Shown here: positions 6,325 to 14,981 of the stretch, in pieces
How the letters are laid out: each line of letters begins with the position of its first letter
How positions within the stretch are numbered: the first letter of the stretch is position 1
From: JANYIP01 sp031394045
Lineage (GTDB): Bacteria > Actinomycetota > Actinomycetes > Prado026
Assembly (NCBI GenBank): GCA_031394045.1
Contig: JANMWN010000099.1
Location: 1 to 17,116 of the forward strand
Length of the DNA stretch: 17,116 nucleotides
Direction: 5' to 3'
Program-made: the position numbers and the translations under genes
The notes under the pieces: model-generated
The model's database searches: none
What the model was told of the DNA's origin: nothing
Seen by the model: the letters and a program-made list of their open reading frames with translations, nothing else

Positions 6325-8274
6325 TCAGTCGTCGGAGCCGCCGGACATCGGCGTGGTCTTGGCGACCTCGAGCAGGAACTCGTAGTTGCTCTTGGTCTGC
6401 TTGAGCTTGTTGATCAGCAGCTCGATCGCCTGCTGGGAGTCGAGCGCGTGGAGCACCCGGCGCAGCTTCCAGACGATCTTGAGCTCCTCCGGCGAGAGCA
6501 GGATCTCTTCCTTGCGGGTACCGGACGGGTCGACGTCCACGGCCGGGAAGATCCGCTTGTCCGCGAGTCGCCGGTCGAGCTTGAGCTCCATGTTGCCGGT
6601 GCCCTTGAACTCCTCGAAGATCACGTCGTCCATCTTCGAGCCGGTCTCGACCAGCGCCGTCGCGAGAACCGTGAGCGAGCCACCGTTCTCGATGTTGCGG
6701 GCTGCGCCGAAGAAACGCTTGGGCGGGTACAGCGCGCTGGAGTCGACACCACCGGACAGGATGCGACCGGACGCCGGGGCCGCCAGGTTGTACGCACGGC
6801 CGAGCCGGGTCATCGAGTCGAGCAGGACCACGACGTCGTGCCCGAGCTCGACCAGCCGCTTGGCCCGCTCGATCGCCAGCTCGGCGATGACGGTGTGGTC
6901 CTCGGCCGGACGGTCGAAGGTCGAGGCGATGACCTCGCCCTTGACCGACCGCTGCATGTCGGTGACCTCTTCAGGACGCTCGTCGACCAGGACGACCATG
7001 AGGTGGACCTCAGGGTTGTTCAGGCTGATCGCGTTGGCGATGGCTTGCAGCACCATCGTCTTGCCCGCCTTGGGCGGCGAGACGATCAGGCCACGCTGGC
7101 CCTTGCCGATCGGGGCGACGATGTCGATGACCCGGGCGGTCAGGTTGGTCGGGTCGCTCTCGAGCCGGAGCCGGTCCTGCGGGTACAGCGGAGTCAGCTT
7201 GTTGAAGTCGGGCCGGTTCAGCGCGGCCGACGGCTCGAGGCCGTTGACCGTGTCGAGGCGGACGAGCGCGTTGAACTTGTCGCGGCGCTCGCCGTCCTTG
7301 GTCTGCCGGACGGCACCGGTGACGGCGTCGCCCTTGCGCAGGCCGTACTTACGGACCTGGGCGAGGGTGATGTACACGTCGTTGGGACCGGGCAGGTAGC
7401 CGGTCGTCCGGACGAAGGCGTAGTTGTCGAGGACGTCGACGATGCCGCCGACGGAGACCAGGACGTCGTCGTCGTTGATCACCGGCTCGGCCTCGCCGCC
7501 GAAACGTTCCGGACGCTCACGGACCCCGGGGCGTCGGTCGCGACCGCGACCGCGACGCCGGCGACGTCCGCTGCCGTCCTCGTCGTCGTAGTACGGCGGC
7601 CGGTTCTGGCCGCCGCCGCCTTGACCACTCTGCTGGTTGCCGCCTTGCTGGCCACTCTGCTGGTTGCCGCCTTGCTGGCCGCCCTGCTGGTTGCCGCCCT
7701 GAGCGGTCTGGCCGGCTTGCTGGTTCTGGTTCTGGTTGCCCTGGTTCCGGTCGCGCTGCTCCCGAGGGGGCCGCTGGTCACGGTTGCGGGTGGGCCGGTC
7801 GCCCTGCTGGCCGGTCTGCTGGCCAGTCTGGTTGGCGGACTGGTTGGCCGAGCCGTTGCTCGAGGACGCCGCGGACGCCGGCTCGGTCTGTTCCGCCGAG
7901 GGGGTCGACTCGGAGGTCGAGGACGGCTTCGCAGTCTCGACGTGAGCCTGAGGCGGAGGGGTGGCGGTCCGCGTGCGTCCAGCCCGCGGTGCCGTACTCG
8001 TGGCAGCACTGGTGGCTGCCTTCGGGGTGCTTTCGCCCTGCGCTGCGGTGATCGCGGCGACCAGCTCGCCCTTGCGGAGACGGGTCGTCCCGGCGATCCC
8101 CAGCGTGGAGGCGACTTGCTGGAGCTCGGCGAGCACCATGCCGTTGAGCCCGGCCGGCTTGCGGCGCGGTTTGCTCTCGGCACTGCTGGCCGTGCTGGTG
8201 GTAGTGATGGAGTCGGACGCGGAGTCGGAGCTTGCCGGTCGCGCGTCGACGACGTCTGTGGTTGTGTCGCTCAC
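6325..8274 (-). CDS. rho: Transcription termination factor Rho with extended N-terminal insertion domain
   Basis: Rho is the hexameric RNA-dependent ATPase that ends transcription. The 649-aa product (E. coli Rho is 419) has a Rho_N SAP-like helical segment (about 43-80). A low-complexity insertion of about 185 residues follows: Ser/Thr/Ala-rich, then Gln/Asn/Gly-rich (140-223), then Arg-rich (237-258). The cold-shock-type primary RNA-binding domain (271-345) comes next. The ATPase carries the P-loop SPPKAGKT (399-406), Walker B VVVLLDS (481-487) and arginine-rich segments. Start is GTG with AAGGA 9 nt upstream. Long disordered insertions are a known feature of actinobacterial Rho and add RNA binding. 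The gene has its own 227-bp leader after thrB. Confidence 0.97.
   Translation of the reverse strand: MSDTTTDVVDARPASSDSASDSITTTSTASSAESKPRRKPAGLNGMVLAELQQVASTLGIAGTTRLRKGELVAAITAAQGESTPKAATSAATSTAPRAGRTRTATPPPQAHVETAKPSSTSESTPSAEQTEPASAASSSNGSANQSANQTGQQTGQQGDRPTRNRDQRPPREQRDRNQGNQNQNQQAGQTAQGGNQQGGQQGGNQQSGQQGGNQQSGQGGGGQNRPPYYDDEDGSGRRRRRGRGRDRRPGVRERPERFGGEAEPVINDDDVLVSVGGIVDVLDNYAFVRTTGYLPGPNDVYITLAQVRKYGLRKGDAVTGAVRQTKDGERRDKFNALVRLDTVNGLEPSAALNRPDFNKLTPLYPQDRLRLESDPTNLTARVIDIVAPIGKGQRGLIVSPPKAGKTMVLQAIANAISLNNPEVHLMVVLVDERPEEVTDMQRSVKGEVIASTFDRPAEDHTVIAELAIERAKRLVELGHDVVVLLDSMTRLGRAYNLAAPASGRILSGGVDSSALYPPKRFFGAARNIENGGSLTVLATALVETGSKMDDVIFEEFKGTGNMELKLDRRLADKRIFPAVDVDPSGTRKEEILLSPEELKIVWKLRRVLHALDSQQAIELLINKLKQTKSNYEFLLEVAKTTPMSGGSDD
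7618..7698 (-). repeat. Three 27-bp tandem repeats in rho
   Basis: Three consecutive 27-bp units encode GGNQQGGQQ, GGNQQSGQQ and GGNQQSGQG (Rho residues 193-219). The units differ at only a few bases. This is a Gln/Asn-rich, in-frame tandem array within the disordered N-terminal insertion and is a likely site of copy-number change between strains. Confidence 0.85.
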
Positions 8275-8462
8275 TTAAAAGTGTCCTTCGAGAGCGGGAT
8301 GGAGTAGCGACCAGGCTCTTGGAGGCGGGCTCCGTTAACTTCGTGTGCCACCCGACGGAGGCCAGAGGTTCGACCTTCGAAGCAATTGCCAGCATCGGTG
8401 TACGACCGTGGGAGCTGGGGTGGCAGTGGAGCACCGGCCCGATGGGCGTCTGGTGCGTGCAC
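8271..8462 (-). other. Possible upstream reading frame in the rho leader (63 codons)
   Basis: A minus-strand frame starts at GTG 8462-8460, runs 63 codons and ends at a TGA that overlaps the rho GTG by 4 nt (GTGA). The C-terminal end would read GRYSIPLSKDTFK. Ending exactly on the rho start resembles translational coupling, and E. coli rho has a short leader ORF (rhoL). I see no good ribosome site for this GTG and recognise no protein family, so the frame may be chance. Confidence 0.25.
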
Positions 8463-8501
8463 ACAGTAACACCATCCGGGCCGGAACCCTTCCCCCCGGA
8501 C
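8275..8501 (-). promoter_or_regulatory. Rho 5' leader and probable promoter region
   Basis: This 227-bp gap after thrB contains no clear gene. On the minus strand CTCCGT pairs with ACGGAG around GTTAACGG (about 8330-8360), giving a possible stem about 55-85 nt before the rho start. A TACTGT that could be a -10 element lies at 8468-8463, without a good -35. TCCGGG...CCCGGA arms (8475-8500) just after the thrB stop could form a weak terminator. Rho is usually autoregulated through its leader; that role is inferred here. Confidence 0.4.
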
Positions 8502-9422
8502 TCACAGAGGCATCAGCCGGGCACCCTCGCGCTCGACGTCGAGCCGGTGCACCAACCAGCCGCGCGGTGCCAGCGCCTCGACTCGGCCGGCCGAGCCGGT
8601 GTCGGCAAGGGCGAGCACCGCAGGCCCGGCGCCGGAGATGACCGCAGCGACACCCTCGGACCTGAGCCGGTCGACGAGGGCGGCCGACCTCGGCATCGCG
8701 GCGGCGCGGTAGGGCTGGTGGAGGCAGTCGTCCGTCGCGGCGAACAGCAGGTCTGGGCGGCTGCTGATGGCGGCGGTCAGCAGCGCGGCCCGACCGACCG
8801 ACCGGGCCGCGTCCGCGAACGGGACCTGCTCGGGCAGCAGCCGGCGGGCCTTGGAGGTGGGTACCGAGGTGGAGGGTACGAACACCACGGGCGCGATCGA
8901 CGCCGCCACCGGCTGGGCGAGCGCGCGTACGCCGTCCTCGCCGGTCCAGGCGATCGCGAAACCGCCGAGCAGGCAGGCCGCGACGTTGTCCGGGTGACCC
9001 TCGATCGAGGCGGCCAGGCGGAGCACGGCGAGGTCGTCGAGCCGCTCGCTGCCGCCCACGACCAGGGCGCGCGCCGCCAGCACGCCGGCAACGATCGCCC
9101 CAGCGCTCGACCCGAGCCCGCGACCGTGGGGGATCCGGTTGGGGCGGCGCAGCGCCAAAACGCGCGGCTGGCCCCCGAGGACCGCGAACGCCGCGCGCAG
9201 GGCCTTGACGACGAGGTTGCGCTCGCCGGCGGGCACCCTGTTGGCGCCCTCCCCCGCGACCTCGCAGTCCACGCCCGACTCGGTCACCTGGACCACGAGG
9301 TCGTCGTACAGCGCGAGGGCGAGACCGCAGGCGTCGAAGCCAGGACCCACGTTCGCACTGGTCGCCGGGACTCGGACGCGAACCGGTGCGGCCCGGAAGG
9401 TTGCCGTACGAGGTGCCGCCAT
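8502..9422 (-). CDS. thrB: Homoserine kinase
   Basis: This GHMP-family kinase phosphorylates L-homoserine with ATP, the step before threonine synthase. The 306-aa product has the N-terminal PATSANVGPGFDACG (19-33), the phosphate-binding loop PHGRGLGSSAG (98-108), and the C-terminal glycine-rich SGAGPAVLAL. The start chosen is the ATG that overlaps the thrC TGA by one base (TGATG), giving a start just ahead of the conserved domain. A longer upstream in-frame version would overlap thrC by about 120 bp and is rejected. It is the last gene of hom-thrC-thrB. Confidence 0.96.
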   Translation of the reverse strand: MAAPRTATFRAAPVRVRVPATSANVGPGFDACGLALALYDDLVVQVTESGVDCEVAGEGANRVPAGERNLVVKALRAAFAVLGGQPRVLALRRPNRIPHGRGLGSSAGAIVAGVLAARALVVGGSERLDDLAVLRLAASIEGHPDNVAACLLGGFAIAWTGEDGVRALAQPVAASIAPVVFVPSTSVPTSKARRLLPEQVPFADAARSVGRAALLTAAISSRPDLLFAATDDCLHQPYRAAAMPRSAALVDRLRSEGVAAVISGAGPAVLALADTGSAGRVEALAPRGWLVHRLDVEREGARLMPL

Positions 9423-10516
9423 CAGCCGTCCAGGCCGAGGAGGACGGCAGCCGCATGCGCGTCCACGCCCACCGTGCGAGGGGCGGGGGCGCCGTCGATC
9501 GCCCACTGCGGGTCCTTCAGACCGTGCCCCGTCACCGTGCACACGACGGTCTGGCCAGGGTCGAGCAGGCCGTCCGCCGCCGACTGGAGCAGACCGGCGA
9601 CCGACGCAGCGGAGGCCGGCTCGACGAAGACGCCCTCACGCGAGGCGAGGTGGCGGTAGGCCCGCAGGATCTGCCGGTCGGTGACCGCGTGGATAAGCCC
9701 GCCGGACTCGTCGCGGGCGGCCAGCGCGAAGTCCCACGACGCCGGGTTCCCGATCCTGATCGCGGTCGCGATGGTCGAGGGCTTGGCGACCGGGGCACCG
9801 TTGACGATCGGCGCCGCACCCGCGGCCTGGAACCCCCACATCCGCGGCCGCTTCGAGGCGATCCCGTCGGCGGCGTACTCGCCGAAGCCTTTCCAGTACG
9901 CGGTGATGTTGCCTGCGTTGCCCACGGGGAGGCAGTGGATGTCGGGGGCGTCGCCGAGCGCGTCGACGATCTCGAACGCCGCCGACTTCTGTCCCTCGAT
10001 CCGGTAGGGGTTGACGCTGTTGACCAGGGCGACCGGGTAGTGCTCCGCGAGGTCGCGCGCCAACGTCAGGCAGTCGTCGAAGTTGCCGTCCACCTGCAGC
10101 AGGGTGGCTCCGTGGGCCAGCGCCTGGGACAGCTTGCCGAGAGCGATCTTGCCCTGGGGTACGAGGACGGCGCAGACCATCCCGCCGCGTACGGCATACG
10201 CGGCCGCCGAGGCACTGGTGTTGCCGGTGGACGCGCAGATCACCGCGCGGGCGCCGTCTTCGGCCGCCTTGGAGATCGCGACGGTCATGCCGCGGTCCTT
10301 GAAGGAGCCGGTCGGGTTGGCGCCCTCGACCTTGAGATAGACGTCGCACCCGGTCTCGGCCGACAGGGTCGGCGCCGGGACGAGCGGGGTGCCGCCCTCG
10401 CGCAGCGACACGATGGGGGTCGTCGAGCTGACCGGCATCCGGTCGCGGTACTCCTCGATCACGCCGCGCCACAGGTGGGTGCGCGCGCCGAGTTCGGACG
10501 TCAGCTGAGGGGCCAT
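9422..10516 (-). CDS. thrC: Threonine synthase
   Basis: This PLP enzyme converts O-phospho-L-homoserine to threonine. The 364-aa product is of the shorter actinobacterial/Bacillus type. The Schiff-base lysine is K73 in NPTGSFKDRGM. Other family segments are CASTGNTSASAAAYA, the phosphate-binding LPVGNAGNITAYW, and VEPASAASVAG. ATG with GGAAGG 9 nt upstream begins 2 nt after the hom stop. A much longer open frame continues upstream to 11830 through hom in another frame, but it has no conserved content. The thrC and thrB order and spacing imply one transcript and coupled translation. Confidence 0.97.
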   Translation of the reverse strand: MAPQLTSELGARTHLWRGVIEEYRDRMPVSSTTPIVSLREGGTPLVPAPTLSAETGCDVYLKVEGANPTGSFKDRGMTVAISKAAEDGARAVICASTGNTSASAAAYAVRGGMVCAVLVPQGKIALGKLSQALAHGATLLQVDGNFDDCLTLARDLAEHYPVALVNSVNPYRIEGQKSAAFEIVDALGDAPDIHCLPVGNAGNITAYWKGFGEYAADGIASKRPRMWGFQAAGAAPIVNGAPVAKPSTIATAIRIGNPASWDFALAARDESGGLIHAVTDRQILRAYRHLASREGVFVEPASAASVAGLLQSAADGLLDPGQTVVCTVTGHGLKDPQWAIDGAPAPRTVGVDAHAAAVLLGLDG

Positions 10517-10518
10517 GA

Positions 10519-11811
10519 TCAGTCGCCTTCCACCCGCATCACGGACGCGACCGCGCGGACGACGTCCAGAGCCCGGAGGTTCTCGACCACTGCGGCCAGC
10601 GCGGACTCCGAGGCCTTGTGCGTGACGACGAGCAGGGCTGCCTCGTCGCCCCTGCCGTCCTGGCGCAGCGTCTCGATCGAGACGTCGTGCGCGGCGAAAG
10701 TCTGTGCGACGGCCGCGAGCACGCCCGCCTTGTCCGCCACGTCCAGGCCGATGTAGTAACGCGTCAGCGCCTCGCCGAGCGGGCGTACCTCGAGATCGGC
10801 GTACGCGCTCTCGCGCGGCCCGCGACCACCGGACAACCGGTTGCGCCCCACCGCGACCAGGTCGCCGAGGACCGCGGACGCGGTGGGAGAGCCACCGGCG
10901 CCACGGCCGTAGAACATCAGCTGACCGGCCGCCTCGGACTCGACGAACACCGCGTTGTACGCCTCGCGCACGCCGGCCAGCGGATGGGTCAGCGGGATCA
11001 TCGCGGGGTGCACGCGCACGGATACGCCCCGGCCGTCCCGGGATCGCTCGCAGATCGCCAGCAGCTTGATGACGTGGCCCATGGCCTGCGCCGTGGCCAC
11101 GTCGCCGGCGCTGACACCGGTGATGCCCTCGCGGTAGACGTCGGCCAGCGTGACCCGGGTATGGAACGCGAGCCCGGCCAGGATCGCCGCCTTGGCAGCT
11201 GCGTCGTAGCCCTCGACGTCGGCGGTGGGGTCGGCCTCGGCATACCCGAGGGCCTGCGCCTCCCCCAGTGCGTCGGCGAAGCTGGCGCCGGTCTCGTCCA
11301 TCTTGGTCAGGATGTAGTTGGTGGTGCCGTTGACGATCCCGAGCACCCGGTTGACGTTGTCGCCAGCGAGGCTCTCGCGGAGCGGGCGCAGCAACGGGAT
11401 CGCGCCGGCCACGGAGGCCTCGTAGTAGAGGTCGACCCCGGCCTCGTCGGCGGCCTCGTACAGCTCGGCGCCGTGCTCGGCCAGCAGGGCCTTGTTGGCG
11501 GTGACGACGCTGGCGCCGCGACGGATGGCCTGGATCAGCAGGGTCCTGGCCGGCTCGATGCCACCCATCAGCTCGACGACGACATCGACGTCGACGCGGG
11601 CGACCAGGCCAGGAAGGTCGTCGGTGAGCAGCTCGCGCGGCACGGGTACCCGTCGCTCGGCGGCCGCGTCGCGTACGCCGATGGCCACCAGCTCGAGGGG
11701 GGCACCGATGCGGGCGGCCAGGTCGTCTGCCTGGGACGTGAGCAGCCGGACCACCTCGCTCCCGACCACCCCGCAGCCAAGCAGCGCGATTCGGAGCGGC
11801 TGCGCGCCCAT
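10519..11811 (-). CDS. hom: Homoserine dehydrogenase
   Basis: The enzyme reduces aspartate semialdehyde to homoserine with NAD(P)H, the branch point from lysine toward threonine and methionine. The 430-aa product has the N-terminal nucleotide-binding loop GCGVVGSEV (12-20), a central catalytic domain with GIVNGTTNYILTKM, and a C-terminal ACT domain (about 350-430, beginning near YYIGLDVADKAGVLA) that in this family mediates threonine feedback inhibition. ATG has GAGGAG 8 nt upstream. It lies 84 bp after lysA; I see no T-box or other attenuator in that gap. It is the first gene of the threonine unit. Confidence 0.97.
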   Translation of the reverse strand: MGAQPLRIALLGCGVVGSEVVRLLTSQADDLAARIGAPLELVAIGVRDAAAERRVPVPRELLTDDLPGLVARVDVDVVVELMGGIEPARTLLIQAIRRGASVVTANKALLAEHGAELYEAADEAGVDLYYEASVAGAIPLLRPLRESLAGDNVNRVLGIVNGTTNYILTKMDETGASFADALGEAQALGYAEADPTADVEGYDAAAKAAILAGLAFHTRVTLADVYREGITGVSAGDVATAQAMGHVIKLLAICERSRDGRGVSVRVHPAMIPLTHPLAGVREAYNAVFVESEAAGQLMFYGRGAGGSPTASAVLGDLVAVGRNRLSGGRGPRESAYADLEVRPLGEALTRYYIGLDVADKAGVLAAVAQTFAAHDVSIETLRQDGRGDEAALLVVTHKASESALAAVVENLRALDVVRAVASVMRVEGD

Positions 11812-11895
11812 GACCCGGTCTCCTCAGCACTTGTTCTCGCTCGCGCCTGCCCGCCTGGCAGACGACACGACCCTACCGTGCGGGTGATCAGCCGA

Positions 11896-13302
11896 TCAGG
11901 CGTCCACGTCGAGGGCGAGCAGGTCGTCGACCGTCTCGCGCCGCAGGATCACGCGGGCAGCACCGGTGGCGCCACCGGTGACGGCCACCACCGGGGGGCG
12001 ACCCACCGCGTTGTAGTTGGAGGCCATCGCCCGGCAGTACGCGCCGGTGGCCGCGACGGCGAGCAGGTCGCCGGGCGCGAGGTCCCCAGGCAGCCACGCG
12101 TCCTTGACCACGACGTCGCCGCTCTCGCAGTGCCGGCCGACGACGCGGGACAGCCTCGGCTCGGCGGCGCTGGCGCGGGACGCGAGCACGACGGTGTACT
12201 CGGCGTCGTACAGCGCAGTCCTGATGTTGTCGCTCATCCCACCGTCGACGCTGACGTACGAACGGTGCAGGTCGGTGGCGTACTCGACGTCCTTGACCGT
12301 GCCAACCTCGTACAGCGTGAAGGTCGTCGGCCCGACGATCGCGCGGCCCGGCTCGACCGCCAGCCTGGGCACCGTCAGCCCGTACGCCGCCGACTCGCGT
12401 TCCAGGATCGCCCGCAGCGAGGCGGCCACCGCTACGAGGTGGGCCGGGTCGTCGCCCGCGACGTACGCGATGCCGAGCCCGCCGCCGAGGTTCAGCTCCG
12501 GCAGCTCAAGGCCATGCTCGTCGCGTACCTGAGCCGCCAGGCTGACGACCCGGTGCGCGGCCACCTCGAAGCCTGCAGTGTCGAAGATCTGCGAGCCGAT
12601 GTGGGAGTGCAGGCCCACCAGCTCGAGCTGCGGCAGCGCGACGACGCGACGGACCGCCTCCGCGGCGTCGCCACCTGTGAGCGAGAAGCCGAACTTCTGG
12701 TCCTCGTGGGCGGTCGCGATGTACTCGTGGGTGTGCGCCTCGACCCCGACCGTGACGCGGACCAGGACCCGGGGACGCAGGCCGCGCTCGTCGGCGAGGA
12801 AGCCCAGCCGGGCGATCTCCTCGTACGAGTCGAGGACGATCCGTCCCACCCCGACGTCGAGCGCGGCAGCGAGCTCGACGGTCGACTTGTTGTTGCCGTG
12901 CATCAGGATCCGGTCGGGCGGAAAGCCCGCGCGCAGGGCCAGCGCCAGCTCTCCCCCGGTGGCCACGTCGAGTCCAAGGCCCTCGGCCTCGATCCACCGG
13001 GCGACCGCCGTGGTGAGGAAGGCCTTGGACGCGTAGTAGACGTCCGCCCCGGCGAAGGCCGCCGCGAAATCCTGGCAGCGGGCCCGGAAGTCGGCCTCGT
13101 CGAGGAAGAACGCGGGCGTGCCGAACTCTGCGGCTAGGTCGCGTACGTCGTGGCCGGCCAGCCGCAGGACGCCGTCTGCGTCGCGGTCGACCCCGCTCGA
13201 CCAGACCGCAGGGTCGAGCCGGGCCAGGTCGACGGGTGGTGCCCCGAGCAGGGCGTCGTGCAGCTGGTCGCCGTGCCGGGGGCCGGCCGGGTGCGCGCGC
13301 AC
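11896..13302 (-). CDS. lysA: Diaminopimelate decarboxylase
   Basis: This PLP enzyme of fold type III decarboxylates meso-diaminopimelate to lysine. The 468-aa product has the Schiff-base lysine K93 in DVYYASKAF. Other family segments are HSHIGSQ, LNLGGGLGIAYV, the phosphate-binding EPGRAIVGP, the inter-subunit cysteine motif CESGD, and GAYCRAMASNYN near the C-terminus. The start is inferred as GTG at 13302-13300, 2 nt after the argS stop, because no ATG is available before the domain. No clear ribosome site is seen, so coupling to argS is likely. The frame continues open far upstream through argS, but that part has no homology. argS-lysA-hom order is the actinobacterial norm. Confidence 0.94.
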   Translation of the reverse strand: MRAHPAGPRHGDQLHDALLGAPPVDLARLDPAVWSSGVDRDADGVLRLAGHDVRDLAAEFGTPAFFLDEADFRARCQDFAAAFAGADVYYASKAFLTTAVARWIEAEGLGLDVATGGELALALRAGFPPDRILMHGNNKSTVELAAALDVGVGRIVLDSYEEIARLGFLADERGLRPRVLVRVTVGVEAHTHEYIATAHEDQKFGFSLTGGDAAEAVRRVVALPQLELVGLHSHIGSQIFDTAGFEVAAHRVVSLAAQVRDEHGLELPELNLGGGLGIAYVAGDDPAHLVAVAASLRAILERESAAYGLTVPRLAVEPGRAIVGPTTFTLYEVGTVKDVEYATDLHRSYVSVDGGMSDNIRTALYDAEYTVVLASRASAAEPRLSRVVGRHCESGDVVVKDAWLPGDLAPGDLLAVAATGAYCRAMASNYNAVGRPPVVAVTGGATGAARVILRRETVDDLLALDVDA

Positions 13303-13304
13303 GG

Positions 13305-14972
13305 CTACATCCGCTCGGGGGCGGAGACACCGAGCAGGTCGAGCCCGTTGGCCAGCACCTGCCGGCTGGCCGCGCAGAGCAGCAGCCGGGCCTGGTTGAG
13401 CGGGCTCGGCTCCTCGTTCCCCATGGGCAGCACCCGGCAGGCGTCGTAGAACCGGTGGTAGGTGCCGGCCAGCTCCTCGAGGTAGCGAGCGACCCGGTGC
13501 GGCTCGCGCAGCTCGGCGGCCGTGGCGACCACCCGGGGGAACTGGGCGAGCTGGCCGAGCAGGTCGCCCTCGCGGTCTTGCTCGAGCAGCCCGGGGTCGA
13601 AGCCGTCCAGGTCGGGCGCGAGGCCGAGGTCGCTGCCAGCCCTCAGCACCGACGAGATCCGCGCGTGGGCGTACTGCACGTAGTGCACCGGGTTGTCGTT
13701 GGTGGTCGCCGTCATGACCTCGATATCGAGGGTGAGCGGCGAGTCGACCGGGTACCGGCACAGCGTGTAGCGCGCGGCGTCGACACCGACCTCCTCGACG
13801 AACTCCTCGAGGGTCACGATGTCGCCGGCCCGCTTGGAGAGCTTGACCTCCTCGCCCGCCCTGAGGATCTTGACCAGCTGCCCGATCAGGACCTCGATGT
13901 TCTGGTCGGGGTCGTCGCCAGCACAGGCCGCGACGGTGCGCAGCCGGTTGACGTACCCATGGTGGTCGGCCCCGAGCAGGTAGATGCAGACGTCGAAGCC
14001 GCGGGCCCTCTTGTCCAGGTAGTAGGCCGTGTCGGACGCGAAGTAGGTCAGCTCGCCGTTGGCCTTGACCAGGACCCGGTCCTTGTCGTCGCCGAAGTCG
14101 GTCGTGCGCAGCCAGACCGCGCCGTCGAGGTCGAAGACGTGCCCCTGGGTGCGCAGCCTGGCCAGCCCGCTGTCGACCGAGCCCGACTCGTGCAGTGCCC
14201 GCTCGGACGACCACACGTCGAAGTGGGTACGGAACGTGTCGAGCACCCGCTGCTGGTCGGCGAGCTGGAGCCGGTAGCCCGCCTCACGGAACGCCACGAC
14301 CCGCTCGCCCTCGGGCAGGTCGACGATGCCCGCGTCCGCTGCCACGATCTGGGCCGCAAGGTCGGGGATGTACGCGCCGTGGTAGCCGTTCTCGGGCGTC
14401 GGCCGACCCAGCGCCGCAGCTTCCAGCGAGGCACCGAACAGGTCCATCTGGATACCGCGATCGTTGATGTAGAACTCGCGCTCGACCTGCGCGCCGGCCG
14501 CCTCGATCACCCGGGCCATCGCGTCGCCGACCGCCGCCCACCGCGTGTGGCCCAGGTGGAGGGGGCCAGTGGGGTTGGCCGAGATGAACTCGAGGTTGAC
14601 CCGCTGGCCGGCCAGGGTGTCCGAGCGGCCGTACTGCGCACCCGCTCGTACGACGATCGCGGCGACCTCGCCCTGCTCGGCGGCATCGAGGGTGATGTTG
14701 AGGAAGCCGGGGCCGGCGATGTCGACCTTGACGACGCCGGGGGTCGCCGCCAGGTGCCTGGCCACCGCCTCGGCCACCTCGCGCGGTGGCCGACCGGCGG
14801 GCTTGGCCAGCTGCAGCGCGATGTTCGTGGCGTAGTCGCCGTGCTCGCGGTTCTTCGGACGCTCCACCTTGATCTCTGCGGGCACGGCGGAGTCGTCGAC
14901 GACGAGGTCACCGGAGGCCTGGGCCGCACGGACGGCGGCGAGCACGGAGTCAGCGAGTTGAGCGGGGGTCAT
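13305..14972 (-). CDS. argS: Arginyl-tRNA synthetase
   Basis: This class I synthetase charges tRNA-Arg. The 555-aa product has an N-terminal tRNA D-loop-binding domain (about 1-110), the HIGH-type motif HLGH (139-142, in NPTGPLHLGHTRW), the KMSKS-type motif KLSKR (377-381), and a C-terminal all-helical anticodon-binding DALR domain (about 440-555). ATG at 14972 lies 9 nt after the response-regulator stop without an obvious ribosome site, suggesting coupled translation. A cognate tRNA gene, tRNA-Arg(CCG), lies just upstream of the operon in the opposite direction. Downstream, lysA starts 2 nt past the stop. Confidence 0.97.
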   Translation of the reverse strand: MTPAQLADSVLAAVRAAQASGDLVVDDSAVPAEIKVERPKNREHGDYATNIALQLAKPAGRPPREVAEAVARHLAATPGVVKVDIAGPGFLNITLDAAEQGEVAAIVVRAGAQYGRSDTLAGQRVNLEFISANPTGPLHLGHTRWAAVGDAMARVIEAAGAQVEREFYINDRGIQMDLFGASLEAAALGRPTPENGYHGAYIPDLAAQIVAADAGIVDLPEGERVVAFREAGYRLQLADQQRVLDTFRTHFDVWSSERALHESGSVDSGLARLRTQGHVFDLDGAVWLRTTDFGDDKDRVLVKANGELTYFASDTAYYLDKRARGFDVCIYLLGADHHGYVNRLRTVAACAGDDPDQNIEVLIGQLVKILRAGEEVKLSKRAGDIVTLEEFVEEVGVDAARYTLCRYPVDSPLTLDIEVMTATTNDNPVHYVQYAHARISSVLRAGSDLGLAPDLDGFDPGLLEQDREGDLLGQLAQFPRVVATAAELREPHRVARYLEELAGTYHRFYDACRVLPMGNEEPSPLNQARLLLCAASRQVLANGLDLLGVSAPERM

Positions 14973-14981
14973 GCGGCAAGG

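Noticed and set aside
6448..8307. 619-codon plus-strand open frame
   Set aside because: It is antisense to rho; its Leu/Val/Ala runs mirror the Gln/Asn repeat on the coding strand.
10517..11830. Long N-terminal extension of threonine synthase
   Set aside because: This part is an out-of-frame reading of hom and has no conserved residues; the ATG at 10516 has a ribosome site and starts the real domain.
11812..11895. Possible T-box or lysine/threonine attenuator between lysA and hom
   Set aside because: The 84-bp gap is too short and lacks a specifier stem, a T-box sequence or a leader peptide rich in Thr or Lys.
10618..13137. 839-codon plus-strand open frame
   Set aside because: It is antisense to hom and lysA and has no recognisable protein content.
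13303..14214. 304-codon N-terminal extension of diaminopimelate decarboxylase
   Set aside because: It is an out-of-frame reading of argS; LysA of normal length starts at about 13302.
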